64,000 bases of DNA from Nocardioides alcanivorans (GCF_021555175.1 NZ_JAKGRW010000011.1:1-64000); one strand, 5' to 3'; shown: positions 49,863-59,955, counted from the first letter of the stretch. Numbers and translations are program-made. Notes: generated by a model not told the origin, from the sequence alone.

Positions 49863-50569
49863 GCCGACGTAGCAACGGCGCCGCCGGTGTCCGCCCGATC
49901 GCACACCAGTCGCTGGTTGACCGGGTGACCGACGAACTGCACCGCGCGATCCTCAACGGGGACCTGGCCCCGGGGTCGACGGTCTCCATCGTCGACCTGT
50001 GCGAGCGGTTCAGCATCAGCCACATCCCCGTGCGGGAGGCACTGCGCCGCCTCGAGAGTGAAGGCGTGATCAGCCTGCGGCCCGGCCGTTCCGCGCTCGT
50101 CGCCTCGGTGACGTCGGAGGAACTGCGCAACATCTATGCGTTGCGCAAGCTGATCGAGGGCGACCTCTGCCTGCGTGCGAGCAAGGCGATGACCGAGGAG
50201 CGTCTCGCCGACGCCCGCGAGGCGCTGGCCGAATACATCGAGATCGAGCGGGAGCCCGCCGCTCTGGCGGCCAAGCACCACGCCTTCCACGAAGCGATGC
50301 TGCTGGACGAGATCGGCCCCGCCGACGCCAACGTGCTGCGGCTGTTGTGGAAGGCCTCCGACCGCTACCTGCACCTGCTGATGGCCGACCTCGACCACCA
50401 GCCCGAGACGCAGAAGAGCCGCATCGACGAGCACACCGAGCTCCTCGACCTCGCCGAGGCCGGCAAGGTCGAGGAGTTCCGCGACTCCTGGGTGGCCCAC
50501 CTCGAGAGCACCGAGAAGGCCCTCCTGGCCGCACTCACCCGCCGCGAGGTCGAGACCGGATCCGCCTGA
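49859..50569 (+). CDS. GntR-family regulator, FadR/FCD subfamily; probable master regulator
   Basis: 236 residues. Winged HTH (VDRVTDELHRAILNGDLAPG, SIVDLCERFSISHIPVREALRRLESEGVISLRPGRSA, residues about 20-80) followed by an all-helical FCD ligand domain (LRKLIEGDLCLRASKAM, HHAFHEAMLL, RIDEHTELLDLAEAG) with metal/ligand-type His residues. Two AT-rich motifs flank its promoter side and ten more lie before other operons, which makes it the best candidate to bind them. FCD proteins usually release DNA on binding a pathway acid or CoA ester. No other regulator gene lies between 6.8 and 62 kb. Confidence 0.88.
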   Translation: MSRRSNGAAGVRPIAHQSLVDRVTDELHRAILNGDLAPGSTVSIVDLCERFSISHIPVREALRRLESEGVISLRPGRSALVASVTSEELRNIYALRKLIEGDLCLRASKAMTEERLADAREALAEYIEIEREPAALAAKHHAFHEAMLLDEIGPADANVLRLLWKASDRYLHLLMADLDHQPETQKSRIDEHTELLDLAEAGKVEEFRDSWVAHLESTEKALLAALTRREVETGSA

Positions 50570-50575
50570 GGCGGC

Positions 50576-52248
50576 TCAGCGGCTCGGCTCACCCACCAGC
50601 ACGGCGGCCAGCTCCCACGGCCGACCGTCGACGACGTCCGTGCCCTTGCTGACCAGGCGATTGGTGGCGCACGCCGGACGCAGGGTGGCGATCTCGACGG
50701 CCCCCGCGGCGAACACCGGCTCCGGTCGACTGATCACGCCGGCGAACGGGTTCTCCCAGTCGCCCCACAGCGTGAAGTCACCGGAGAGGGGCACCAGCAC
50801 CGAGCCGCCGTACGCATCGTGCCAGCGGGAGGCGACCGCCAGGTTGACCCGGTTCTCCGCCGCCCGCTCGAGGAGCAGCAGATCGGTGTCGTGCGGCTCC
50901 GCCACCGCGAAAGGCACTGCGACCACGTCGGCGTCGCCGAACGCCGCCAGGCGGAAGGTCTCCGGATAGAGGGCGTCGTCACCGACGATCACCGCCAGGC
51001 GTCCCCACGGCGCCTCGTGGACGACGAGCCCGGCCGGCCCCGGCTCGAGGGCTGATCACCGTGGCGAACGCTGCGGTGCAGCTGCGGTTGGACCAGCTCG
51101 ACCCCGGAGGCGCTGAGCACGGCTCCGACATGCCTGCCGGAATCCGCGAGGAGGCTGGTGACGACGAGCGTCTCCGTGCCCGAGAGCGCGGCGACGACAG
51201 CCTCCGGGAGCAACGCCGCATCCGCCGGCTGCGCAACGTCCCCACCCGGGTGGGCAGCAAGCTCCGGCAGCACGACCAGCTCGACACCGGCGGCGATCGC
51301 CTCGTCGAGGAGCGGGCGGATCGACTCCCCCGCCTTCGGACTGAGTACGGCGGCGCGCACCTGCGCGGCACCGGCTGCGGCGGTGCGGCCCGTCGGGGCG
51401 TCCCGCGATCGGGGCATAGGCCTCCGGGCGCCGTGCCGCCATGACGTCGGTGCCGTCGGGGCGGGTCTTGACGTCCGCCAGGTCGATGTCGATGTCGGCG
51501 ACGACCACGGCCTCACCGCTGCGCGGACCGATCGCCACGATCGTGCCGTCGGGCGCCACGATCTGGCTCTCCCCGCCCCGTGCAGACGATCGACCGGCAC
51601 ACCCACCTTGCTCGCCACCTGGTCGATGCTGTGCGCAGGCACCAGCGGACCGACCTTGTTGGCCGCCACGACCCAGACCTTGTTCTCGACCGCGCGCACG
51701 GGCACGTGCAGCGACGCCTCGTCGAGCGCGAAGGAGTTGAGGCTGTTGAGCAGCACCTGTGCGCCTTCGACGGCCAGCATCCGCGGGGTCTCGAAGATGA
51801 CGCCGTCCATGCAGGAATAGAGGCCGAGTCGCCCGATCCCGGTGTCGATGACGCCGGCGCGATCGACGGCAGGGTCGAGGTGGTCGCGCTCGGAGCCCAT
51901 CAGCACCTGCTTGTCGCTGACGGCCAGCACCGCGCCGTCGGGCCCGAACAGGATGTTGCTGCCGGTCACCCGCCCGTCGTCCTTGAGCAGGGTCACGTTG
52001 GCCATCAGGTGGAGTGAGTGCTCGGCGGCCTTTGCCGACAGGCGCTGCACGAAGCCACCGTCGAGGCGCTGGGCGAAGCGGCGCGCGTGCTCCCGGTCGG
52101 CATACCACGAGACGTGGTTGCCGAACTCGGGCAGCACCACGAGCTGAGCTCCCTGCTCCACGGCGGCGTCGATCATCCGCAGCGCGGTGGCGAGATTGGC
52201 CTCGACGTCCTCACCCACGGCGTACTGCACGGCAGCTGCGCGAATCAT
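50576..52248 (-). CDS. Double nitrilase-domain amidohydrolase, frame-broken
   Basis: About 557 residues in one gene with breaks near 51585, 51400 and 51035. First domain has a full nitrilase triad: E41 (VVLPEFGNH), K113 (SDKQVLMG) and C146 (LGLYSCMDGV). The second (VRAAVLSPKAGESIRPLLDE, VVLPELAAH, then VIVGDDALYPETFRLAAFGDADVV) keeps the Glu but shows D/G where the Cys should be, so it is probably inactive and structural. Start ATG at 52248 with GAGGG upstream. Likely hydrolyses an omega-amide such as a half-amide from imide opening (inference). Confidence 0.8.
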
Positions 52249-52259
52249 CGCACCCTCAT

Positions 52260-52268
52260 TTCATATAT
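52260..52268 (+). promoter_or_regulatory. AT-rich regulon motif, site 10
   Basis: Core TTCATATAT (one mismatch), followed by CGTCTACGATC, in the gap between the divergent nitrilase (52248) and MFS transporter genes. Confidence 0.65.
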
Positions 52269-52297
52269 CGTCTACGATCTTGCTACATGGTAGCCAC

Positions 52298-53713
52298 ATG
52301 GCCGGCCCCACGAGTGCGAGGAACACGGTTTTGACCGACATCCAGCCCGAGACCAACCCAACCGCATCGACGGTCTCCCTGCAGGTGCATGCGCGCGGCG
52401 GACGAGAACGCGTCGACCTGGCCGAGGACGCGCCCTTCGGCTGGTGGCCGGCCATCGTGATCGGCCTGGTCGCCTTCATCGACCGCGTGGAGATCAACCT
52501 CATCGCCGGGGCACTGCCCGCGATCCAGGACCACTTCGGCTTCAGCGACACGATGGCCGGCGCCATCCCGACCGCGGCCAGCATTGCGGCCGCCGCGCTC
52601 CTCCTGCCGGCAGGACGCCTGGCCGACCGCGCACCTCGCGTCGCAACCGTGGTCGTCGTGGTGCTCACCTGGTCGCTCTTCTCGGTGCTCAGCGGACTGG
52701 CCACCACGTTCGTGATGTTCTTCCTGGTGCGCATCGCGATCGGGGCGGCGGGTCAGCTCTACAACCCGCCCGCATCGAGCCTGCTGGCCGACTACTACCC
52801 CAACACCAGTCGTGGCAAGGCATTCGGGATCGAGCGCGCCGGCTACTACATGGGCCTGCCGGCAGGCGTCATCATCGGCGGTGCGGTCGCCGAGGCCCTC
52901 GACTGGCGGGCTGTCTTCTTCATAGCCGCCGTCCCCGGCGTGGTGATCGCGCTGCTGATGGCCACCGTCAAGGAGCCGCTGCGCGGCCTGGGCGACGCCA
53001 TCGACCGCATGCGCGCCGCACGCGAGGAGACCGGCGCGGTCGGGGCGCCCGACGGCGCACAGGTGCCCGAACACCCGACCAGCAGTGCCGGCCTGCTCAC
53101 CGATGCGAAGGCACTGCTGCGGATCGGCACCCTCAAGGGCGTGATCCTCACCCAGGCGATCCTCGCCCTCGGGGTCGCCGGGCTCTTCTACTGGCTCCCG
53201 ACCTTCCTGGAGCGGGTGGAGGGGCTCGACGTCGATGCCGCCTCCGGCCTCGCCGGAGGGGTCGGCGGCACCGGCATCGTGGTCGGCATCATCATCGGCT
53301 CACGCCTGGGCGACCACGATCGCGGCACCGGTTGGCGGATCCGCCTCTCGGCGGCGTGCCTGCTGATCGGGGCCATCGGCCTCACCGTGGCGGTCACCGT
53401 GCCCGGTCTCGGGCTCCGCCTGGCCATGATCACGCTGGCCTGCGTGGGCTTCGCGGGCGCGATGCCCAATCTGACGGCGGCGGCCGCCAACGTGGTGCCC
53501 TCGAGCACCCGCGGGATGGGCTTCGCCCTGCTGCAGTTCCTCACCACCCTCGGTGGCGCCTTCGGCCCACTGTTGGTCGGAGCGATGTCGGACGCCTTCG
53601 GCGACATCGGCACCGGCATGCTCTTCCTGCTGCCGCCGGTCTTCCTGGCCGTGATCATCCTCTGGGCGGTCCGGGGAAGTTACGAACGCGACGCATCCGC
53701 CGCCTCCGCCTAG
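52298..53713 (+). CDS. MFS transporter
   Basis: 471 residues if the ATG at 52298 is used; the TTG at 52331 (LTDIQPE) with GAGGAAC upstream is an alternative. Twelve-helix profile, starting WWPAIVIGLVAFIDRVEINL, with LLLPAGRLADRAPRVATVVV (loop 2-3 motif), FFLVRIAIGAAGQLYNPPAS and the second half beginning LKGVILTQAILALGVAGLFY. NPPASSLLADYYP resembles sugar-phosphate/aromatic-acid permeases. Could import or export a pathway acid. Confidence 0.85.
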   Translation: MAGPTSARNTVLTDIQPETNPTASTVSLQVHARGGRERVDLAEDAPFGWWPAIVIGLVAFIDRVEINLIAGALPAIQDHFGFSDTMAGAIPTAASIAAAALLLPAGRLADRAPRVATVVVVVLTWSLFSVLSGLATTFVMFFLVRIAIGAAGQLYNPPASSLLADYYPNTSRGKAFGIERAGYYMGLPAGVIIGGAVAEALDWRAVFFIAAVPGVVIALLMATVKEPLRGLGDAIDRMRAAREETGAVGAPDGAQVPEHPTSSAGLLTDAKALLRIGTLKGVILTQAILALGVAGLFYWLPTFLERVEGLDVDAASGLAGGVGGTGIVVGIIIGSRLGDHDRGTGWRIRLSAACLLIGAIGLTVAVTVPGLGLRLAMITLACVGFAGAMPNLTAAAANVVPSSTRGMGFALLQFLTTLGGAFGPLLVGAMSDAFGDIGTGMLFLLPPVFLAVIILWAVRGSYERDASAASA

Positions 53714-53717
53714 CGCC

Positions 53718-53773
53718 AACCTTCACTCAGCACCCGCGAACCTTCAGTTGGAAGAAGCGAACCCTCAGTTGCG
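53718..53773. repeat. 21-bp-period repeats left of the DUF559 gene
   Basis: Three units start at 53718 (AACCTTCACTCAG), 53739 (AACCTTCAGTTGG) and 53760 (AACCCTCAGTTGCG), exactly 21 bases apart. They are the reverse complement of the CAACTGAAGGTT copies near 2.3 kb and of the right-hand copies at 54.82 kb. Confidence 0.9.
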
Positions 53774-54714
53774 TCGCCGCGGACCGCGCTCCGTCACCGA
53801 CCGGGGAAACGTACGGCGGAACTCGGGAGCGCGTTCGGCGACCGCGGCTCGGACCTCGGCGATCCACTGCTCCCGCGCACCGGCGGCGAGATCCTCCTTC
53901 TCCACCACGATCACGATCCATCCCTCTCGGCGCAGTGCCTCACGGCGCAACCTGTCGTGCTCCTTTCGTTCCGGGTCCCGGTGGAACTCCTTGCCGTCGT
54001 ACTCGACGGCGATCTTGAGCAACGGATAGCTCAGGTCGAGTCGCACCTCGCCCCAGCCATCGACCTGCAACCTCCACTGTGGTTCGGGGAGAGGCAGTCC
54101 GGCTTCGACCAGATACCACTTGGTCATGGACTCGCCGGGCGACTCCACTCTCGACGAGGCGATCTCGACGAGCCGGCGCGCCTGGATCACTCCACGTCGG
54201 CCACGGTGACGGCGAAGCTGCCGCTCGAGATCAACCCGCACCAGGGAACACTCCCGCATGATCGCCTCGAGGGCCGCCAACGCCAACGCGGGACCGCGCA
54301 GGCAGGCAAGGTCGATCGCCGTACGCAACGGCGTGGTCACGGGTACGCCGTTGACGACGGTGATCTCATCGGGCCGGAGATCTCGCTCGCCGCCGTACAT
54401 CTCCTTGCGGCGCGTGGGAGATCCTGCTGCGCTCACGACCTCCAGCGGTGGCGGTGCCTCGGTCTCGAAGTAGCGCAGACAATCGACTCCGTGGAGCCAG
54501 GCTGCCGAACGGTCCGCAACCACGACGTGCGCGGGAAGCACCAAGGCCGCACACGCCGCACGCGTGGCCAGGTCGTCGGGCAGTGCGGAAGGCAAGTAGA
54601 CCCCCGGCAGGGATGCCGGAGCTCACCGTGCTCGGTCAGGCGCTGCAGGGCCGGCTTGTCGAGGCCCATGTCGTGCGCTTGTTTCGTGGTGAAGGGCCGA
54701 TCAGGAAGCATCAT
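53765..54714 (-). CDS. DUF559 nuclease-like protein with N-terminal winged helix, frame-broken
   Basis: About 316 residues. ATG at 54714 (MMLPDRPFTTKQAHDMG); a further ATG at 54795 is possible. N-terminal HTH (FTTKQAHDMGLDKPALQRL), then after one missing base near 54600 VYLPSALPDDLATRAACAAL, a middle AbiEi-like region, and a C-terminal Vsr/DUF559 fold with LDLSYPLLKIAVEYDGKEFH, KEHDRLRREALRREGWIVIVV. The D..ExDGxxxH pattern is that of PD-(D/E)xK-type nucleases. It sits between two inverted sets of 21-base repeats inside the regulon. Confidence 0.75.
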
Positions 54715-54820
54715 GCCCGCCGATGTTGCCCGGTTCTTGACGATCGCGCCGGCGTCATCCACAGGGCTCGTCAGCAGCGACACGATCGAGCCCATGCCCA
54801 AGTGCAGGCTCGATCGTGCT

Positions 54821-54854
54821 GAGTGAAGGTTCGCGGCTTCTGAGTGAAGGTTCG
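54821..54854. repeat. 21-bp-period repeats right of the DUF559 gene
   Basis: GAGTGAAGGTTCG at 54821 and 54842, 21 bases apart, in the opposite orientation to the left-hand set at 53718-53773. The rest of the 54715-54820 gap shows only a CGATCGTG/CACGATCG dyad around 54780-54820 and no gene. Confidence 0.88.
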
Positions 54855-55439
54855 TCAGTAGGTGTGGACGAGCGCGAAGCCGGGGATCGTCGGCACCGCG
54901 GAGCCAACGGGGACGAACGCCCATCTCCGCGCCTCGAGCCAGAGCACCTCGACGTCACCGTCGAAGCGCGCGCCAGCAACGTCGTCCCGTCCGACCAGGT
55001 TGCCGACGAGGCCCGGCACCGGGCCACGGTCGAGGGCGGCGTCAGCGGTCAGCACCCTGACCTCACCCGCATCGTCGGCCTCCCCGTCGGCCCAGCCGCC
55101 GCCCGGGCCGGAGAACCACACGACAGCGAGCGTGCCGTCGCCGGTGACGGTCGCTGAGCGTGTCGCTCGCGGAGCGACGACCAGCACCTGGCCCACGGCG
55201 CAGGCATGACCGCTCATCGTCAGGCTGCCCGCGAGCAGGACCATCTCCTCCCCGGCTGGCTGGTTGCCGGTGCTGTCGCGACGCCAGCCATCGGGAAACC
55301 GCACCATGACACTGCGGGTGCCCCGTCGGGCGTCGGCGTGCAGCATCACGATTCCTGCTGGCTGGTCGGCACCGGCAATGGCGTGCTCGCCCCAAGCGAG
55401 GTCATCGGCATCGAGGTCGACAACGGTCAGGTCAGTCAT
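54855..55439 (-). CDS. Cupin-like protein
   Basis: 194 residues from the ATG at 55439 (MTDLTVVDLDADDLAWGEHA), which shares one base with the preceding stop (TGATG, AGGAG upstream). Double-stranded beta-helix pattern: RSVMVRFPDGWRRD, EEMVLLAGSLTMSG, VVAPRATRSATV, LAVVWFSGPGGGW, then WLEARRWAFVP near the end. The usual cupin His residues are sparse, so metal binding is doubtful. Last gene of the CoA-transferase/isochorismatase operon. Role unknown. Confidence 0.6.
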   Translation of the reverse strand: MTDLTVVDLDADDLAWGEHAIAGADQPAGIVMLHADARRGTRSVMVRFPDGWRRDSTGNQPAGEEMVLLAGSLTMSGHACAVGQVLVVAPRATRSATVTGDGTLAVVWFSGPGGGWADGEADDAGEVRVLTADAALDRGPVPGLVGNLVGRDDVAGARFDGDVEVLWLEARRWAFVPVGSAVPTIPGFALVHTY

Positions 55440-56093
55440 CACGCACTCCTTCGGAGCAGCTCGTGGATCTCGGTCTCCGACATCACGTCGGCATACTTGG
55501 CATCGAGGTCGAAGAGGTTCGAATCGTGGACGGCCTCGTCACGGTCGCCGCAGGCCTCGCGGGCCACCAGCGACCGGAAGCCACTCTGGGTGGCATCGAG
55601 CGCGGTCGCGCGCACGCAGCCGCTGGTCGAGAAGCCCAACGTGATCGTGGTGTCGACCCCCAGGGAACGCAGCGTCGGGGCGAGCGTCGTACCGAAGAAC
55701 GCCGAGGCGTACTGCTTCGTCACCACCACCTCACCCCCACAGGGCGCGGTGCCGCAGGGAAATCGACGTACGGCGATCCCTCGGCGAACGCCCTCAGGCC
55801 CGGCACCTTGACGGCGAAGAAGCCCGCGTCCACCAGGTCCGGCGCGAGCAGGACCCGCGTGAAGACGACGGGCACACCGGCACGGCGGGCGGCGTCGACG
55901 ATGCGCGCAGCGCTGGCCCGGGCCGCTTCGAAACGGCCTCCGGCATCGGCGAACGGACCGTCATCGAGATAGGCACGACAGACGTCGACAACGATCACGG
56001 CCGGACGCTCCCCGGACCGATCCGGCTGGCGAAGCCGACGGACTCGTAGTCGGCGGCACGCGAGGTGGCGCATGCGGCGTCGTGACTGCTCAT
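55439..56093 (-). CDS. Isochorismatase-family cysteine hydrolase (maleamate-amidase-like), frame-broken
   Basis: About 218 residues from ATG 56093 (MSSHDAACATSRAADY), one base after the CoA-transferase stop. Triad: Asp in AVIVVDVCRAYLD, Lys in EVVVTKQYASAFFGT, Cys in LGFSTSGCVRATALDA. Breaks of one base near 56012 (RIGPGERPAVIV) and 55738. The family includes maleamate amidohydrolase, N-carbamoylsarcosine amidase and nicotinamidase; GFSTSGCVRATALDA is the style of the first two. Together with the imidase and maleate isomerase it would turn a maleamate into a maleate (inference). Confidence 0.8.
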
Positions 56094-56094
56094 G

Positions 56095-57299
56095 TCAGAT
56101 GATCCCTCGACCGGCCAGCGCGGCCCGGGTCTCCGGGGAAGGCCGAGCAGGTCTCCGTAGACCTCGTCGTTGTGCTGGCCCAGGTCGGGGCCGGTCCACC
56201 GGATGGTGCCGGGCGTCGCCGAGAGCTTCGGCACCACGTTCTGCATGCGCAGCTGGCCGAAGGTCTGGTCGGGCACCTGCACGATCGACTCGCGAGCCCG
56301 GAAGTGCGGGTCCTCGAGCATGTCGGCTGCCTTGTAGATGCGGCCCGCGGGCACACCGCCGGTGTCCATCAGCGCCAACAACTCCTCGGCGTCGACGGTC
56401 TTCGTCCATTCCGAGATCAGGTCGTCGAGCTCCTGTTGTGCCTGACCACGCCCGACGTGCGTGGAGTACTGGTGCCCGGGCTCCGACCACTCCGGATGGC
56501 CCATCAGCGCGAACAGCCGCGAGGAGACGCTGTCCTGGTTGGCGGCGATCAGCACCAGCTGGCCGTCCCTGCTGGGATATACGTTGGACGGAGCCACGTT
56601 GGGCAGGACCGCCCCGGTGCGCTCGCGCTGGTAGCCGACGACGTCCCACTCGGTCACCAGCGACTCCATCATCGCCAGCACCGACTCGTAGATCGATGCG
56701 TCGACGACCTGCCCCTCGCCGGTGACGTTGCGGTGCTGCAGAGCCGAGAGGGCGCCGACGGTGGCGTGCATGGCGGCGAGCGAGTCACCGATGGAGATCC
56801 CGGCGCGCGAAGGCTGCCGATCGGGATCACCGAGGACGTAGCGCAGGCCGCCCATCGCCTCACCGATCGAGCCGTAGCCGGCTCGGTTGGAGTAGGGACC
56901 GGTCTGGCCGTAGCCGCTGACCCGCACGAAGATGATGCCGGGATTGACCGCCCTGAGCCGCTCGTAGGAGAGGTTCCACTTCTCGAACGTCCCGGCCCGG
57001 AAGTTCTCGACCACGATGTCTGCCTCGGCGACCAGCCTCAGGAACAGCTCCTGCCCCTCCTCCTCACGGAGGTTGAGGGTCACGGCCCGCTTGTTGCGGC
57101 CGACGACCGGCCACCACAACGAGTTGCCGTCGGTGCGTCCCCACTCGCGCATCGGGTCGCCCGTGCCGGGAGCCTCGATCTTGATCACGTCGGCGCCTTG
57201 GTCGGCCAGGAGAGTCGCCGCGAAGGGGCCGGCGAGCAGCTGACCCGCCTCGAGCACACGTACGCCGGCCAGGGATCCGGAAGGAGAAGCCTCAGTCAT
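56095..57299 (-). CDS. CaiB/BaiF-type (family III) CoA-transferase, C-terminal frameshift
   Basis: About 401 residues, ATG 57299. LAGVRVLEAGQLLAGPFAATLL, DVIKIEAPGTGDPMREWG, GRNKRAVTLNL and VENFRAGTFEKW are the family motifs. One base is missing near 56140, after which it ends LSPETRAALAGRGII at 56095. On the minus strand TATGAT lies exactly 12 to 7 bases before the ATG, so the message is leaderless. Paralogue of the enzyme at 8.3 kb. Confidence 0.88.
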
Positions 57300-57305
57300 G
57301 AGCAA

Positions 57306-57314
57306 ATCATATAT
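57306..57314 (+). promoter_or_regulatory. AT-rich regulon motif, site 11
   Basis: Core ATCATATAT, then TCGATAGGAT, between the divergent CoA-transferase (57299) and HMG-CoA-lyase-like gene. TATGAT (minus) and TAGGAT (plus, 57319-57324) are the two -10 candidates. Confidence 0.78.
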
Positions 57315-57357
57315 TCGATAGGATACTTTGACAGCCCCACTTCCCGAGGGATGGACC

Positions 57358-58302
57358 ATGACAACCGCACCGAGCATCCAGACCCCGATCGAGATCGTGG
57401 AGGTCTCACCCCGCGACGGCCTCCAGAACGAGGCCCGCCTCCTGCCCACGGCGACCAAGGTCGAGCTGGTACGCCGCAGCGTCGCCGCCGGCATCGGCCG
57501 CGTCGAGGTCACTGCGTTCGCCCGTCCCGATCGCGTGCCCCAGATGGCGGATGCCGAGGAGGTGCTCGCCGAGCTGCGCCACGACGACGGCCTGACCCGC
57601 ATCGGCCTGGTCCTCAACCGACGCGGCCTGGACCGTGCCGTGGCCGCCGGGTGCGACGAGATCACCGCAGTCGTGGTCGCCTCCGACGGGCTCGCACTCA
57701 AGAACCAGGGTGTCGACACCGCAGCCCAGGTCGCCACCTGGAAGCAGGTCGCCGCCGACGCCCGTCAGGCCGGGGTCCGAACCAGCGTCATCATCGCTGC
57801 CGCCTTCGGTTGCCCCTTCGACGGTGAGGTGAGCACCGAGCGTGTCCTCGAGGTCGCCCGCGGCGTGCTCGACGGCGGCCCGGACGAACTCGCGATCGCC
57901 GACACGATCGGCGTGGGTGTGCCGCCCCAGGTCACCGAGATCGTGACCGGCCTGCGCCGACTCAATGATGACATCGCGCTGCGCGCGCACTTCCACAACA
58001 CCCGCAACACCGGCTATGCCAACGCCGTCGCCGCGGTCGCCGCCGGCGTGACAGTGCTCGACGCCTCTGCCGGCGGCATCGGAGGGTGCCCCTTCGCGCC
58101 CGGCGCCACCGGCAACATCGCGACCGAGGACCTGCTCCACCTGCTCGGCCGCAGCGGGCAGCCGGTGCGCTCGACCCGAGCAGATGGCCGACCCGTCGAG
58201 GCGGTGGAGGTCGCAGCCACCGGCACCTGGATCTCCGAGCAACTCGGCCTGCCGCAGGCACCCGCGATGCTGGGCCGTGCCGGGATCTTTCCTCCGCCCT
58301 GA
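57358..58302 (+). CDS. HMG-CoA lyase-like aldolase
   Basis: 314 residues from ATG 57358 (GAGGG seven bases upstream); a TTG at 57328 is the longer alternative. All signature pieces are present: SPRDGLQNE (metal/catalytic), HFHNTRNTGYAN (HxH metal ligands) and GGIGGCPFAPGATGNIATEDL with the catalytic Cys. It cleaves 3-hydroxy-3-methylglutaryl-CoA or related branched hydroxyacyl-CoA. Followed by an acyl-CoA ligase. Confidence 0.9.
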   Translation: MTTAPSIQTPIEIVEVSPRDGLQNEARLLPTATKVELVRRSVAAGIGRVEVTAFARPDRVPQMADAEEVLAELRHDDGLTRIGLVLNRRGLDRAVAAGCDEITAVVVASDGLALKNQGVDTAAQVATWKQVAADARQAGVRTSVIIAAAFGCPFDGEVSTERVLEVARGVLDGGPDELAIADTIGVGVPPQVTEIVTGLRRLNDDIALRAHFHNTRNTGYANAVAAVAAGVTVLDASAGGIGGCPFAPGATGNIATEDLLHLLGRSGQPVRSTRADGRPVEAVEVAATGTWISEQLGLPQAPAMLGRAGIFPPP

Positions 58303-58352
58303 CCGGCCCCACCCCACCGCCCTACCCAAGAAAGACCCCGCGAGGAGCACAC

Positions 58353-59897
58353 ATGGCCATCCAGCCCGGCGGCGCGCCGCTCTCCATCGTCAGCGGCCTG
58401 CGCGAGTTCGCCGGCGCCACCCCCGACGCGACCGCTGTCATCGACGGCGACCGCCGCCTCACGTTCGCCCAGGCCGACGACCGCGCCAGCCGACTGGGAC
58501 GCCACCTGCAGTCACTCGGTCTCACTGTCGGCGATCGGGTCGCGGCGCTGATCGGCAACCGGCTCGAGTACCCCGAGGTGGCGGCCGGCATCGCCAAGGC
58601 CGGTCTCGTCATGGTGCCCCTCAACCCGCGCCTGACCGCACCCGAGGCGGGGTTCATCCTCGAGCACAGCGGCGCCACCGCCCTGGTTCTCGACGACGCA
58701 CTGGCGCCGATCGTCGCTGCGCACGTCGCCACCACCGACCTGCCCTGCCTCTCGCTCGTGACCGCCGGCAGCACCGCGACCCTTGGGACGTCGTACGACG
58801 AAGCCCTGGCGGCCGCGGACGACCGCGACCCGGGCATCGTGGTGGGCGAGCGGGATCCCTTCTGCATCGCCTACACCTCCGGGACGACCGGCCGCCCCAA
58901 GGGTGTGGTGATCTCCCATCGCAGCCGGGCCCTGACCTTCATGATGAGCTCGCTCGAGTGGGGCCTCGGCTCGGGCCGGGTCTCCGCTGCCGTGGCACCG
59001 ATGTATCACGGCGCGGGCTTCGCCTTCGGTTATGCGCCGGTGCACACCGGCGGCACCGTGAGCATGCTGCGCGGCTGGGACCCAGCTGCGTTCCTCGACC
59101 TGGTCGAGCGCGACCGCGTCCAATCGGCCTTCCTCGTGCCCACCCACGCACAGGGCCTGCGGGCGTTGGGCGACGAGGCGTTCGAGAGCCGCGACCTGTC
59201 GAGCCTCGACACCCTCTACTTCAACGCGGCCGCCCTCCCGTGGGCACTCAAGCAGTGGGTGATGGAGCGCTTCCCCCAGTGCGGCGTGCACGAGCTCTAC
59301 GGCTCCACCGAGTCCGGCATCATCACCAACCTCCGGCCGGTGCACATGCGCGAGCGCCCCGGCTCCGTCGGCCACCCCTGGTACCTCACCGAGGTGCGAG
59401 TGGTCGACGGCGAGGGCAAGGAGGTCGCCCCGGGTGAACCCGGCGAGCTCTTCAGCCGCTCCCCGTTCCTGATGAACGGCTACCTGGACGACGACGAGGC
59501 GACTGCCGCCTGCACCACCGACGACGGCTTCGTGACCTGCGGCGACATCGCCGTACGCGACGAGGACGGATTCATCTCGATCGTCGACCGCCTGAAGGAC
59601 CTGATCATCTCCGGCGGCACCAACGTGTATCCGCGCGAGGTCGAGGAGGTGCTGGCCAGCCACCCCGACGTGGCCGAGTGCGCCGTGGTCGGCGAGGCCG
59701 ACGAGCAGTGGGGCGAGACCGTGGTGGCCCACGTCGTACTGCGCGACGGTGCCACGTTCGACCCGGAGCTACTCGACCAGCACTGTCGCACCGCCTTGGC
59801 GGGCTACAAGCTGCCCCGACGCTGGTACGCCGTCCCGCCGCTCCCACGCAACGCAGGCGGCAAGGTGCTCAAGCGGGAGCTCACCGCGCCCCGTTGA
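58353..59897 (+). CDS. AMP-binding acyl-CoA synthetase
   Basis: 514 residues; ATG 58353 behind GAGGAG. A3 motif IAYTSGTTGRPKGVVISH, A5 ELYGSTESG, A7/A8 TCGDIAVRDEDGFISIVDRL and KDLIISGGTNVYPREVEEVL, and A10 lysine in NAGGKVLKREL. Activates a carboxylic acid to its CoA ester via an adenylate. Cotranscribed with the HMG-CoA-lyase-like gene. Confidence 0.9.
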   Translation: MAIQPGGAPLSIVSGLREFAGATPDATAVIDGDRRLTFAQADDRASRLGRHLQSLGLTVGDRVAALIGNRLEYPEVAAGIAKAGLVMVPLNPRLTAPEAGFILEHSGATALVLDDALAPIVAAHVATTDLPCLSLVTAGSTATLGTSYDEALAAADDRDPGIVVGERDPFCIAYTSGTTGRPKGVVISHRSRALTFMMSSLEWGLGSGRVSAAVAPMYHGAGFAFGYAPVHTGGTVSMLRGWDPAAFLDLVERDRVQSAFLVPTHAQGLRALGDEAFESRDLSSLDTLYFNAAALPWALKQWVMERFPQCGVHELYGSTESGIITNLRPVHMRERPGSVGHPWYLTEVRVVDGEGKEVAPGEPGELFSRSPFLMNGYLDDDEATAACTTDDGFVTCGDIAVRDEDGFISIVDRLKDLIISGGTNVYPREVEEVLASHPDVAECAVVGEADEQWGETVVAHVVLRDGATFDPELLDQHCRTALAGYKLPRRWYAVPPLPRNAGGKVLKRELTAPR

Positions 59898-59946
59898 CGG
59901 TCGAGGTGCGGACCGCCCCCTTGACGCAATCGCCCTGTCCTCCGAT

Positions 59947-59955
59947 ATCATATAT
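59947..59955 (+). promoter_or_regulatory. AT-rich regulon motif, site 12
   Basis: Core ATCATATAT inside GATATCATATATACATT, upstream of the cupin gene. TACATT (59955-59960) can act as the plus-strand -10. Confidence 0.75.
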
